This document shows, piece by piece, positions 35,978-45,360 of a stretch of DNA of 64,000 bases (position 1 is its first letter; every line of letters begins with the position of its first letter). The DNA is taken from contig NZ_CP023549.1 of the NCBI RefSeq assembly GCF_002407205.1, positions 796,521 through 860,520 on the forward strand, given 5' to 3'. The stretch comes from Rhodobacter sp. CZR27 (GTDB taxonomy: Bacteria > Pseudomonadota > Alphaproteobacteria > Rhodobacterales > Rhodobacteraceae). A program made the position numbers and the translations under genes. The notes beneath the pieces are model-generated. The model saw only the letters and a list, made by a program, of their open reading frames with translations. It did not search any database and was not told the DNA's origin.

Positions 35978-36367
35978 ATGAAAAAATCTTTTCTTGCGGC
36001 TACGTCAACTTCCCTCGCCCTGTGCGCATTAACACCTGCCGCCCATGCAACAGATTGGAGCGTCTTTACGCTTGAAGAGCTACGTACCTTGATGGGGAGA
36101 AACAGCTGTCAAGTTATGTTGGATTCAACTGTTTACAACAATAATACATCGTGGGCATGGAACTATCACCATAAATGGGCGGAGTTCAGCGCAGTTTACT
36201 TTGGAAAAAAGGCTTATCACGATCCAAACCAAAGACAGGCTGACCAGAAAATCGAAAGGTTGTCAAATCTGATCTCCGGTGATAATGAACTTCTGATATC
36301 ATACTGTATGGGGCACACGCAGGAGCCCGTCTGGAAGGTCTTAGATGCCATTTACGATCGTTCGTGA
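35978..36367 (+). CDS. Small exported protein, low GC (129 aa)
   Basis: Unrecognised family. A clear signal peptide (KKSFLAATSTSLALCALTP, cleavage after HA near residue 25) is followed by a mature domain of about 104 residues with two cysteines (NSCQVM and SYCMGH) that could form a disulfide in the periplasm. The middle is aromatic-rich (NNNTSWAWNYHHKWAEFSAV). Size and two-cysteine layout recall small periplasmic proteins of the HdeA/Rap type, but I see no firm match. Base composition is near 45% GC against about 65% around it, so it was acquired from a lower-GC source. Flanked by IS110 and an IS3 scrap. Confidence 0.7.
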   Translation: MKKSFLAATSTSLALCALTPAAHATDWSVFTLEELRTLMGRNSCQVMLDSTVYNNNTSWAWNYHHKWAEFSAVYFGKKAYHDPNQRQADQKIERLSNLISGDNELLISYCMGHTQEPVWKVLDAIYDRS

Positions 36368-36499
36368 ATCACCTTTGGCGGTGAGAGGGGAGGCATGGGC
36401 GCGTCACGAGCGCGAATGTGGTCTGCCCCATTGATTTGAGTAGCCCGGTTTCAAGCTTAGTGCATGACGGGTTGCGGCGCCGCGGTTGAGGTAGCCGGC

Positions 36500-36595
36500 G
36501 TAGCGGGTGCGGGTGGCGAAGCCGGCGACCGCACCGCCCGTGGTGCCGGGGACGGTAGCCAAATGCCGAGTGGGGACGCTCAGTGTTGTACAACT
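36500..36595 (-). pseudogene. IS3-family integrase C-terminal scrap
   Basis: About 15 recognisable codons (MYNTERPHSAFGYRP) match the YNxxRPHSALGYxxP motif near the end of IS3/IS481 integrases. Upstream and downstream parts are lost. Confidence 0.65.
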
Positions 36596-36931
36596 CGATC
36601 GCACAACGCCCACGGGACGGAGTAACGGACGCTTCTCAATCCCTAGCATCCATGGGCAGGTCAGGAGGGCTGCGCGGAGAAGGTCGACCGGCGGCTCAGG
36701 GCTGCTCGGTCCTCGCGCCACGGCACTCTTGAACGGCGGCTTCGGAGGGTTGCGTCGGAATGAACGACCGGCCGCCGCTAATTCGGTTCCGGAGGGCCAA
36801 CTGCTTCGCTGCCGCGGGGCCGTGCGCGGGCTTCTTGTTCACCGCTTCAGGCGGCGAGGCCGGGCTTGCCTGCCGCGCGCGACGGTCCTACGCAGGATGC
36901 CGAGGCTCGGGACGGGAGGAGGCAGGCGACG
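36596..36931. other. Intergenic region with recurrent GC-rich texture
   Basis: No gene. Positions 36655-36800 (AGGAGGGCTGCGCGGAGAAG, TCAGGGCTGCTCGGTCC, GAACGACCGGCCGCCGC) resemble the degenerate repeat-like stretches at 7.7, 12.5, 19.1 and 25.6 kb. The end supplies GGGAGGAGG for the next gene. Confidence 0.35.
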
Positions 36932-37402
36932 GTGAAACACGGGCACGATCTCGGCGGCATCATCGCCTTTGCTCACCGCGAAGAGGAGTGGGCCGCGCGG
37001 CTGGCCGCGGTGGTCGACGAGCACTTCCTGCCCGCGCTCGAGGAATTCGACCTCGACTTCGACGACCTGACGGAGATTTTCGGCGAGGACCTGCCCTGGA
37101 CGCTTTGGGGATGCGCCTTCGAGGACTTCCTCAGCCGCCGCTGGGAGCCGGACGGCCCGACCGTCGTCGACGTCTACCTCAAGCGCCGCGGCTGGTCGGA
37201 GAAGGTCCTGAACCGCGCCTACATCGAGGGCCTCCGCGACGCCCACGTCAGCCTGCACGAGGTCAGCGACGTGGTCCCCGGCCAGAGCATGGCGCTGCGC
37301 GACCTCCTGACCGGCGGCGAACCGGTGACGGTGCGCGAGAAAAGCGCGACGCGGTCGCTCAAGCAGTGGGACCGGATCGTGGCCCGGGTTGTGCCGGTCC
37401 GC
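36932..37402 (+). pseudogene. Conserved hypothetical protein, cut by IS5
   Basis: From GTG 36932 a coherent protein reads HDLGGIIAFAHREEEWAARL, FGEDLPWTLWGCAFEDFLSR, LKRRGWSEKVLNRAYIEGLR and VSDVVPGQSMALRDLLTGGE. It matches a conserved alphaproteobacterial protein of unknown function that normally continues well past this point. At 37403 the IS5 terminal repeat starts and the frame runs into the IS, stopping at 37426. The missing 3' part is not found on the other side of the IS. Probably non-functional. Confidence 0.65.
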
Positions 37403-38454
37403 GGCTCTGTTGCACAAATCAGCTGAAGGCCGAGGTTTCCCTTTTCCCGGGCATACCTATCCCGCGACCTCTGTGATGGGCGTGCCGAACGCAGTGAAGC
37501 CGTTGAGCACGGCAACCCTGACCTGGAACTCTGCGACCTGACGGTCGAAGTCTCGGGCGGACAGTCGCTGCCCGAGCAGCTTGATGCAGTGCATCTTGGT
37601 CTCTGCGCGGCTTCGGCGGTGATACCCGCTCCATCGTCGCCAGATGGTCCTACCAACGCGCTTCGAAGTGCGCAGGATTTCGTTGCGCGCGATGGCACCG
37701 GGGGTGTCGGGCTTCCAGGGCTTGGCGTTCTTGCGGGGCGGGATGATTGCGGCGGCACCGCGCGCGGCGATGGCATCGTGGCACTTGCGGGTGTCGAAGG
37801 CGCCGTCGGCGGTGACGCTGGCGATCTCCTGCTGGGGCGGGATCTGGTCCAGCAGCTCGGGCAGCATGGGCGCATCGCCTACGTCGCTGGTGGTGAACTC
37901 CGCCGCCCGGATTTCCAGTGTTTTCTCGTCGATACCGATGTGGACCTTGCGCCAGACGCGCCGTTTCGCGCCGCCGTGCTTTCGGGCGTTCCACTCGCCT
38001 TCACCCTCGACCTTGATCCCGGTGCTGTCGATCAGCAGGTGTAGCGGCTCATCCGAGCCGCGGTATGGAATGTTCACTTTCAAGGCCTTCTGCCGTCGCG
38101 ACAGCGTGCTGAAGTCCGGAACGGCCCAGTCCAGGCCGACCAGCCGCAACAGGCTTTCGACGAACCCGGTCGTCTGACGGAGCGCCATTCCGAACAGCAC
38201 CTTCATCGTCAGACAGGTCTGGATGGCAGCGTCGCTGTAGTCAGGCTGCCGCCCGCGCTTGCCAGTCGGCGTGGCCTCCCAGGTCATCGAAGGGTCGAAC
38301 CAGATGGTGAACGAGCCGCGGCGCTTGAGCGCTTCGTTGTAGGCCGGCCAGTTCCTGGTCTTGTAGCTTGGGGGTGTCGGTCTGCTCATGACGCCCAGCT
38401 ATCACGCTGGATCCATGAGATGAATCCCTCTATGGCAATTTGTGCAACAGAGCC
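37403..38454 (-). mobile_element. IS5-family (IS903-type) insertion sequence
   Basis: A 1052-bp element with perfect 17-bp terminal repeats (GGCTCTGTTGCACAAAT). The 9-bp flanks differ (CCGGTCCGC left, ATCCCGAGA right), so no target duplication exists. That points to a deletion or rearrangement by recombination between IS copies. Confidence 0.9.
37457..38389 (-). CDS. IS5 (IS903-group) transposase (310 aa)
   Basis: An intact DDE transposase. The N-terminal KTRNWPAYNEALKRRGSFTI is diagnostic for the IS903 group. Catalytic residues are D in HLLIDSTGIKVEG, D in VTADGAFDTRKCHD and E in YHRRSRAETKMHCIK. Length is normal. No palindromic insertion interrupts it, in contrast with the IS5 relatives at 47-50 kb. 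Confidence 0.92.
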   Translation of the reverse strand: MSRPTPPSYKTRNWPAYNEALKRRGSFTIWFDPSMTWEATPTGKRGRQPDYSDAAIQTCLTMKVLFGMALRQTTGFVESLLRLVGLDWAVPDFSTLSRRQKALKVNIPYRGSDEPLHLLIDSTGIKVEGEGEWNARKHGGAKRRVWRKVHIGIDEKTLEIRAAEFTTSDVGDAPMLPELLDQIPPQQEIASVTADGAFDTRKCHDAIAARGAAAIIPPRKNAKPWKPDTPGAIARNEILRTSKRVGRTIWRRWSGYHRRSRAETKMHCIKLLGQRLSARDFDRQVAEFQVRVAVLNGFTAFGTPITEVAG

Positions 38455-38753
38455 ATCCCGAGATGATCGGCCTCGAGTTCCTGTGGCCGAGCCGGATCCA
38501 TGGCAGCCCGCACCTGTCGACCCGGCAGTATGCGCGGATCGTCAGGGGCTGGGTCACGTCGCTCGGCCTGGAGCCGAGCGCCTACGGCACCCATTCGATG
38601 CGGAGAACCAAGGTGGCGCAGATCTACAAGAAGACGGGCAACCTCCGGGCGGTGCAACTGCTTTTGGGCCATACGAAGATGGACAGCACTGTGCGCTACC
38701 TCGGCGTCGACATCGAGGACGCGCTGTCCCTGTCGGAGGGGATCGACCTGTAG
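38455..38753 (+). pseudogene. Tyrosine recombinase C-terminal fragment
   Basis: The last 99 codons of a phage-type integrase. The catalytic Arg region (THSMRRTKVAQIYKKTG), the LLLGHTKMDST His and the final RYLGVD Tyr are all visible. The N-terminal half, including the first Arg, is missing because the IS5 right end lies at its 5' side. It marks a former integrative element here. Confidence 0.8.
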
Positions 38754-38897
38754 CCACCGCGCCGACCGGCATCTTCAGTGCCGGTCGGCCCAGAGCCGCT
38801 GATCAGCCCTTCCAAACTCTCGCGCCACACCTGCCGTTCATGTTCCCCGCAGCGAAGCCGACGCCGCGGTGTCCGATGTGGGGCGAGGCGGACATTT

Positions 38898-38914
38898 ACT
38901 ACCACTGTGGTAGT
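38898..38914. promoter_or_regulatory. 17-bp palindromic operator candidate
   Basis: ACTACCAC (38898-38905) and GTGGTAGT (38907-38914) are perfect inverted repeats around a single T, 30 bases before the methyltransferase start. The length and position suit a dimeric repressor site. I cannot assign the regulator. Confidence 0.5.
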
Positions 38915-38943
38915 TTAGATCCAGCCACCGAAGGGTTCCGCGG

Positions 38944-39795
38944 ATGAATGTCAATCAGGCGCAGGAAGACTACTGGACGTCTCTGGCCGGATTGACGTGG
39001 ATCCAGCACGAGCGCGTACTCGACGCCGCCATGGCAGGAATGCTGGACGTCATGCTCAACGCCGCCAACATCTCTCCGAGCGATCGTATCCTCGACATCG
39101 GATGCGGCACCGGCGCCAGCACGGTCGGTGCATCACGGCGGGCGCCGAATGGCCATGTGCTTGGCCTGGACATCTCAAGGCCTCTTCTTGACCGCGCGTC
39201 CGCCCGTGCCCGGGAAGAAGGCATCGGCAACGCTTCTTTCTTGGTTGCCGACGCACAGACGCATCGCTTCGCAGGGCCTGCATTCGACGTGCTTATCTCC
39301 CGGATCGGCATGAGTTTCTTCGCGGACCCGGTGTCGGCGTTGAAGAATCTTGCGTCCGCGCTGGTGGACGGCGGCCGGATGGCCTTTATCTGCTGGGCTG
39401 CGGCGGAGCAGAATCCCTGGTTTCAGATCCCGAAGCAGGCGGCCGAAGCGAGACTGGGCGCAGGTCCGGCAGCCGATCCTTGCGCGCCGGGACCGACCGC
39501 CTTCCAGGACACCCGTTATGTCACGGCGCTCATGGCTCGGGCCGGTCTCTCGGACGTCGATGCGAAGGTCCTGGAGATATGGCTGAACCCGCCGAATGGC
39601 GCGCAAGGTGCCGCCCTTGCGGCAAGTCGCGTGGGGCCAGCGGCGCGCATCATCAAGGCGCGTCAGGGAAACGAAGCCGATGCCCATGCGATCGAACACA
39701 GCGTAGCGGAAGGGTTCTACCAGTTCGAGCATGAGGGTAAACTGCGCGTTCCAGCTATCGTTAATCTCTTTACCTGCCGCGCCCAGGCGAGCTAG
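38944..39795 (+). CDS. Class I SAM-dependent methyltransferase (283 aa)
   Basis: A Rossmann-fold methyltransferase of the UbiE/Methyltransf_25 type. Motif I is RILDIGCGTGASTVG, the acidic end of strand 2 is GLDISRPLL, and DAQTHRF and FDVLISRIGMSFFADP supply motifs II/III. No membrane segment is seen. A palindrome just upstream and no co-directional neighbour suggest a singly regulated gene. The substrate is unknown; related genes sit with transcriptional repressors and small-molecule resistance loci. The protein is full length for its group. Confidence 0.85.
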   Translation: MNVNQAQEDYWTSLAGLTWIQHERVLDAAMAGMLDVMLNAANISPSDRILDIGCGTGASTVGASRRAPNGHVLGLDISRPLLDRASARAREEGIGNASFLVADAQTHRFAGPAFDVLISRIGMSFFADPVSALKNLASALVDGGRMAFICWAAAEQNPWFQIPKQAAEARLGAGPAADPCAPGPTAFQDTRYVTALMARAGLSDVDAKVLEIWLNPPNGAQGAALAASRVGPAARIIKARQGNEADAHAIEHSVAEGFYQFEHEGKLRVPAIVNLFTCRAQAS

Positions 39796-40190
39796 ACCTT
39801 TGCTTCGTACTGTTGGGCACGACGGATGGGCGTGGTTGCTATCCCTCAGAGCAACATGCTGCCAAGTTTGGATCGGTGGCTCTGGCAATCTTGCCGTCGA
39901 TCTGCGGCCATACGCGCATCCGGCCCCTTGCGGAGGATCAGCACGACAGCCGGCTAATCGGAAGCGGCCGCTGAGAGGGCGCCGCGAATACCCAGGGCCA
40001 TGATCTCAGTTGCTGCTCGAGATTCGTCAGGGAGCGCAACGGTCGATTTGTCCGATGTCGTCGCCGATCGTAGGTGCGAGACCTGAGGCATCATACGGAC
40101 TCATGCGCGGCTGGATGGTGAACTCGCCGCGCCACGGGCCGTGGCTCTCGAGGCCCAGTCGTGCATGAGGTCGCCCCGACGATGCCATGA
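39796..40190. other. Intergenic region with a possible short minus-strand ORF
   Basis: No clear gene. On the minus strand a 53-codon frame at 40027-40188 starts 2 bases after one of the two possible ends of the chemoreceptor gene. It reads fairly protein-like (LGLESHGPWRGEFTIQPRMS) but has no known relatives to me, and it may be a gene scrap. The remaining 230 bases show nothing. Confidence 0.3.
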
Positions 40191-42250
40191 TCAGAGGTCA
40201 CGGACCATCGCGGCGAAGTCGGTCACGGCCCGCGTCCATGCCAGCCGCGGCGGCGCCCATCGTCTCCATCTCGGCCGTCAGCCCCGTCCCGGTTGCGGCA
40301 GCATCGGCCGAGGCCTCCTCGACGCCGGCGATCCCGTGATCGACGCGGGACACGCGCTCTGCCGTGTCAGCCAAGCGCGAGGCGATCTCGGCCGCGACGC
40401 CGCCCTGCTGTCCGGCCGCGACGGAGATCAGCCGCGCCTGCGCCTGCACTTGCCCGACCGCCTCGACAATGCCGCGCACTGCCGCGCCATTGGCCTCGAC
40501 CGCGCCCGTCACCGCCCCCACCTCGGCCGCGATCTCGCCGGTGGAACTGGTGGTCAGCGCGGCAAGCTTGCGCACCTCTTCGGCCACCACGGCAAAGCCG
40601 CGGCCCGCCTCGCCTGCCCGTGCCGCTTCAACCGCGGCATTCAGCGCCAGAAGGTCGGTCTTGCGCGCGATCCCCTCGATGAATGCCACCACACCGCGGA
40701 TGCGGCCGGTGGCGCTTTCCAGCGCCTCGAGCGAGGCCTGCGCCGCGCCGGTTCGCGCGGTCGTCTCCTCGATCAGGCGGCTGGTGCGGATCACGCCCTG
40801 CACCACCTCCTGCACCGAGGCCGACATCTCCTCGACCGCCGAGGCAACGGTCGCGACATTGGTGGAGGCGATCCCCGAGCTTTCCCGCACCTGCCGGATC
40901 TGCCGGCCGCTCTCCTCGGCGTTCACCACCATCTTCTCGGCCGCCGCCGCCGCCCGGGTCGAGGCCGTCCGCAGCGCCTCGACCGCGCGGCCGGCATGAT
41001 CCTCGATACTGCGCGACAGCCGGCGGATCGGCCGGATCAGCCAGGCCGAGACCAGAAGCCCCGCGATCAGGATCAGCCCCGCCCAGGCCGCCGCCGTCAC
41101 CCCCGCGCTTCGAAGCGCCGCGCGCGCCTCTGCGAAGGCTTCCTCGGCCGCGATCTCGGACACGATCCCCCAGGTCATCCCGCCGATCCGGACGGGCCGC
41201 ACCGCGGCCACCATCTGCTGGCCGCCATAATTGGCGCCTTCCAGGCGTTCCGCCTTGCCTGCCAGTGCGGCCGCGACCACCGGCCCCGCCACCGGCGCCC
41301 CGACCTCAAGCCCGGCCGCCAGCCGCGGGATCGAGCGCAAACGCCCGTCCGCCCCCACCAGGTAGCCGTCCGAGGTCTCGAACCGGCCGAGCTTGCGGCG
41401 CATGATCTCGTTCAGGGGCTCGATCGGGATCTGAAAGGCAAGGATGCCGGCCAGCGCGCCATCCTTTTGCAGCGGCAGCAGGATGAAGCCTGCATGCGTG
41501 TTGTAGGAGGGCGCGTAGGGCTCGAAATCGGCGATCAGCACTGGCTCGCGCCCGCCTTCCTTCGCCATCGCCTGCGCGGCCCGGGCGAAGGCGCTGTCGC
41601 GGTAGGGGCCGGAAAAGAGCGAGGTGGCGAAATCGGTCTCCTTGAAGACCGAGTAGAGGATGGTGCCGCTCTCGGGCTCGATCAGGAACAGGTCGTACAA
41701 GCCGAAGCGTTCCAGATAGCCCCGCAGGAACGGATGATGCCGGCGGTGGGCGGCGGAATAGGCGCTGCCGTCGCCGGCATCGTCCAGCCGGTGCTTGTCG
41801 CCCACGGGCTTGGGATTGGCCGAGACATAGAGATGCTGGAGCCGCCGCGCCCCCTCGTCGAGCGCCATCCAGGCCGCCTGCGCCCCGGGCTCCGCGTCGC
41901 GCGTCTTTTGCAGCTGCAGGTCGTAACGTTCGGTCAGCCGCGCCTCGTCGACCCGGAAGGTGGGGTCGGCCAGAAGCCCGGCCCGGCCGCGGGCGAACTC
42001 ATCGAGGGCTGCAAGTGTGGCGGGATTGTCGGCGAGGCTCTCGCCGATCCAGCGTCGCGAACCAGGTCTGGACCTGCGTCTCCTTCATGTCGCTGGCGAG
42101 TTCCAGTTCCGCCTCGACCGATGCCTGCGCGGCCTCCTGAAAGCGCGCGGTGTCGAGCGTCAGGATGGCCGCGGCGGGCAGAAGCCCCGCCAGCAACAGC
42201 GCCAGCGTGATCTTGACGCGAAACCGGAAGATCGAGGCCAGAGCACGCAT
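40191..42250 (-). pseudogene. Methyl-accepting chemotaxis protein, frameshifted
   Basis: A membrane chemoreceptor. The first frame (ATG 42250) gives a transmembrane helix (ITLALLLAGLLPAAAILTL) and a ligand-domain start. Near 42050 the protein switches frame ([19 protein letters not shown]) and continues through a dCache-like sensor, a second transmembrane helix ([20 protein letters not shown]) and a signalling domain with the conserved hairpin tip [20 protein letters not shown]. The C-terminus also looks shifted: one frame ends at 40198, the other reads [13 protein letters not shown] to 40191 and fits better. With two single-base breaks it should be inactive unless these are sequence errors. 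Confidence 0.75.
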
Positions 42251-42725
42251 GCAACCCCCGGGCGCTTGCCATCAAAGGAAGCGGCACTGATACAGCGGGA
42301 AACGGGCGCGGCAAGGGCACCATTAAAATGGATGGGGTTTTGGGGCGCATAAGGCTGCAAGATCGGCCGCCGGACTGACTGTCATGCCGGCAAGAGTACG
42401 CTTTGGTGGGAAGACCTCCCTTGCGCTGAGGCTGCGGCAAGGACCGATTTCCGCCCTGTTGCATAGAAGGGTTGCAGCGGACAAGGTCGGTCTCTGCGCA
42501 CCTTGAGAACACATGGTTGCTGCGGTGCGGCATCAAGAACCATCCGTGCGGGCTTGCCATCGCTTTCCGGGTTGCCGAGTGGCGCTTTCTCCTCTTCAAC
42601 CGCGGTCGGCAACAGGTAGTCGCGCATAAATCCGGTTACAGGTCTCGGCGTTCCCGCAGCATCCTGTTGATCGCTTTCAGCAGGATCTGGCCAGTTCCCG
42701 CGAAGAGGAGGGCGTCTGCTTAAAC
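42251..42725. other. Intergenic region, remnants only
   Basis: No gene. A GTTGCATAGAAGGGTTGCAG stretch near 42460 recalls the GTTGCA-type IS5 ends, and the minus strand of 42630-42720 reads as a short coding scrap. No recognisable domain. Confidence 0.3.
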
Positions 42726-43217
42726 GTGCATTACGACCACTACCTGCGTGCAGACTTGCCCCGGCCGCTCTCGCTGACGATCGGTCTGTTCTGCGCCGAG
42801 ATCGTACTGGTCGTCCTGCTCGCGCTTTCCCTCTTCGGCCTGGCACTGGTTTTTCGCGCCGAGAGCAACGCGCACAGCATGTCCTCCACCCTCGACAAGT
42901 ATGCCGCGCGCACGCTGGAGGTTGCGGAACTGGTGTCCGAGGAAGCCCGCGATCACATCGAGCGGAGAGGCTCGGTGGAGGGCCTGGATCAGGACAGACC
43001 GGCGCACGTCCGCTTCGCGCAGGAAGCGGCCGCCGCGCTCAGGAAGACGCGCTTCGCGCGGCCGATTCAGCCGGCCCATTGCTGCCGTTCACAAGGACAT
43101 CGGTCGAATGACCGTGTAGGGGCAGTCATCCAACTCACAACCGGTTTGCGCATTGAACGCACCGCGCGGGTGCGCTCGCATCGGAAGCAAGCATGCCTCA
43201 CGTATGAAATGTCGTAA
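42726..43217 (+). CDS. Membrane-anchored sensor fragment (up to 163 aa)
   Basis: From GTG 42726 the protein begins with one transmembrane helix (LFCAEIVLVVLLALSLFGLA) followed by an extracytoplasmic-looking helical region (LDKYAARTLEVAELVSEEAR). This resembles the N-terminus of a diguanylate cyclase or histidine kinase. After about residue 110 the sequence loses coding character, so the signalling domain is missing and the ORF is probably a truncated gene. Confidence 0.4.
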   Translation: MHYDHYLRADLPRPLSLTIGLFCAEIVLVVLLALSLFGLALVFRAESNAHSMSSTLDKYAARTLEVAELVSEEARDHIERRGSVEGLDQDRPAHVRFAQEAAAALRKTRFARPIQPAHCCRSQGHRSNDRVGAVIQLTTGLRIERTARVRSHRKQACLTYEMS

Positions 43218-43274
43218 TGCCCACAATCCCCCGATCGACATGTGCAAGTATCCCCAGACCGGGAGGAAGCACCA

Positions 43275-45323
43275 ATGGTTTCACGCGACAAAAGCCCGCT
43301 CGCCTTCAGCCGTCGGACTGCACTGAAACTGATGGCCTACCTGAGCGCCAGCGTTGCCCCAATCACGCTTTATGCGCAGGAAGGCAGTCTTCAGGAGCTT
43401 GGCGCGCAACTGACGCTGTTCCCCGAGGTCACCATCTTCAAGGCGAGGCGCGTGATCACAATGGCCGGCGACAGCACGGATGCTGAGGCGGTTGCGGTCG
43501 TGGGCTCGCGCGTGCTGGCCGTAGGCAAGCTTGACGAGTTGATCCAGTTGGCTGGTTCGCAGCCCTACACGGTCGACACCCAGTTTGACGGCAAAGTGTT
43601 GATTGCCGGGTTGATCGACCAGCATGTCCATCCCGTTCTGGCGGCACTGACGTTGACCGTCGAGATCATCGCCATTGAGGACTGGGTCTTGCCCGGCGGC
43701 ACGTCGAATGCCGCACTGGACCCACAGTCCTACATCGACCGCCTGACGGCGGCAGAGGCAGCACTCGAATCCGATGACGAGCCCCTCGTGACATGGGGCT
43801 ATCACCACTATTGGCACGGAGAGGTGCGCCGCCCCGAGCTTGACGCGATCAGCTCGACGCGACCGATCATTGTCTGGCACCGCTCGGCCCACGAGTTCAT
43901 CCTGAATACGGTTGCCCTGGAGAAATACGGCATCACGGTCGAGTTCATCGACGGCTTCACCGGAGCCGCGAAGGAACAGTCCAGCTACGAAAGCGGGCAT
44001 TTCTACGAGCAGGGCGGCTTTGCCGTGATGCCTAAGCTCGCCTCGGTCCTGGCCACGAAGGAGAGGCTCTTCAAAGGCTTGAACCTGGCCGTGGACTACA
44101 TGCACCGCGCTGGGGTGACGCTGGCCTGCGAGCCGGGCGGCATCGTCTCGAAGCCGCTTCAGGATGCTCAGAACCTTACCCTTGGGGCGTCCGAGTCCCC
44201 GTTCCGTATGTATTACATGCCCGACGGCAAATCGATGGCGCAGATGCACATCGACGGAGACATGATCGGCGAGACGAAGGCCGTACTGTCCTGGGGAGCT
44301 GGGCGGACGGCCTATCTGCCGGATCAGGTAAAGCTGTTTGCGGATGGCGCGATCTACAGTCAGCTCATGCAGGTGACCGAACCCTATACGGACGGCCACA
44401 AGGGCGAATGGATCATGGAGCCCGAGCTGTTCGACCGGGCGTTCGATGCCTACTGGGAGGCAGGCTACCACATCCACATCCACCAGAACGGGGATGGGGG
44501 TCTCGATCTCGTGCTGGACGCGCTGGAACGCAACATGAGGCGCATGCCCCGGGCCGACCACCGCACGACGATCGTGCATTTCGGCTTTGCCCGAGCCGAT
44601 CAGGTGCCACGCATCCGCGCCTTGGGCGCAATCGTCAGCGCTAATCCCTACTACCTGACCGCGCTATCGGACCGCTATGCCGAGATCGGACTCGGGTCGG
44701 AACGAGCCGACCGACTTGTTCCTGTTGGCGAGGCATCACGCGAGGGAATTTCGATTTCGTTTCATTCCGATATGCCGATGGCCCCCGGCCAGCCGCTGTT
44801 CCTGGTCTGGGCGGCAGTCAACCGCACAACGACATCCGGCAGGGTTGCTGGACCAGATCAACGGCTGACGGTGGAACAGGCGCTCAGGGCGGTCACGATC
44901 GACGCAGCCCATTCGATCCGGATGGAAAGGGACGTCGGCAGCATCGAGCCCGGGAAGCTGGCAAACTTCACCATCCTCGACGCCGACCCGTTCACGGTGG
45001 CGCCGGAAGCAATCAAGGACATCAAGGTGCTGGCAACGGTTTCGGAAGGAGCAATCCACCCGGTCCTGCCGCAAGGTTCCAAGCGTGCCGCGGCAGGCAA
45101 CACCGGGCCGGTGTTCGGCAAGGCCGCCTTTCACGAACTGGCGCTGGTACAGAGTATTGTCGACCGGGGGATGTCGGCCGGGTGCAGTTGCTGCCAACCG
45201 GTGCAGAACGCGATCTGTGCGGTGGACACTGCGCCCGCATCGGCGGCAGGATGCTGTTCGACCAACGCCCTTGGCTGGATGGTCGCCGGTCTGTGGTCGG
45301 TGCGCATGACTGGCCAAATCTGA
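43275..45323 (+). CDS. Tat-exported YtcJ-like amidohydrolase (682 aa)
   Basis: A metal-dependent amidohydrolase of the Amidohydro_3/YtcJ type. The twin-arginine signal AFSRRTALKLMAYLSASVAP sits at residues 14-33. Metal ligands appear as LIDQHVHP, the K of DQVKLFADGA, the HIHIHQNGDGG segment and FHSDMPMAPG near residue 500. The closing SIEPGKLANFTILDADPF block is typical. An extra Cys-rich C-terminal tail (AGCSCCQPVQNAICAVD and AGCCS) is unusual for the family and could bind metal. GGGAGGAAG precedes ATG 43275. A small membrane-protein gene follows 37 bases later. Confidence 0.85.
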   Translation: MVSRDKSPLAFSRRTALKLMAYLSASVAPITLYAQEGSLQELGAQLTLFPEVTIFKARRVITMAGDSTDAEAVAVVGSRVLAVGKLDELIQLAGSQPYTVDTQFDGKVLIAGLIDQHVHPVLAALTLTVEIIAIEDWVLPGGTSNAALDPQSYIDRLTAAEAALESDDEPLVTWGYHHYWHGEVRRPELDAISSTRPIIVWHRSAHEFILNTVALEKYGITVEFIDGFTGAAKEQSSYESGHFYEQGGFAVMPKLASVLATKERLFKGLNLAVDYMHRAGVTLACEPGGIVSKPLQDAQNLTLGASESPFRMYYMPDGKSMAQMHIDGDMIGETKAVLSWGAGRTAYLPDQVKLFADGAIYSQLMQVTEPYTDGHKGEWIMEPELFDRAFDAYWEAGYHIHIHQNGDGGLDLVLDALERNMRRMPRADHRTTIVHFGFARADQVPRIRALGAIVSANPYYLTALSDRYAEIGLGSERADRLVPVGEASREGISISFHSDMPMAPGQPLFLVWAAVNRTTTSGRVAGPDQRLTVEQALRAVTIDAAHSIRMERDVGSIEPGKLANFTILDADPFTVAPEAIKDIKVLATVSEGAIHPVLPQGSKRAAAGNTGPVFGKAAFHELALVQSIVDRGMSAGCSCCQPVQNAICAVDTAPASAAGCCSTNALGWMVAGLWSVRMTGQI

Positions 45324-45360
45324 TGTCTGGCCATGCGTCGGCAATGGTGAAAGGCAGCAT

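Noticed and set aside
35978..36367. Low-GC exported protein as HdeA acid chaperone
   Set aside because: Two cysteines, size and signal peptide fit loosely, but the residues between them do not show the HdeA pattern, so no family was assigned.
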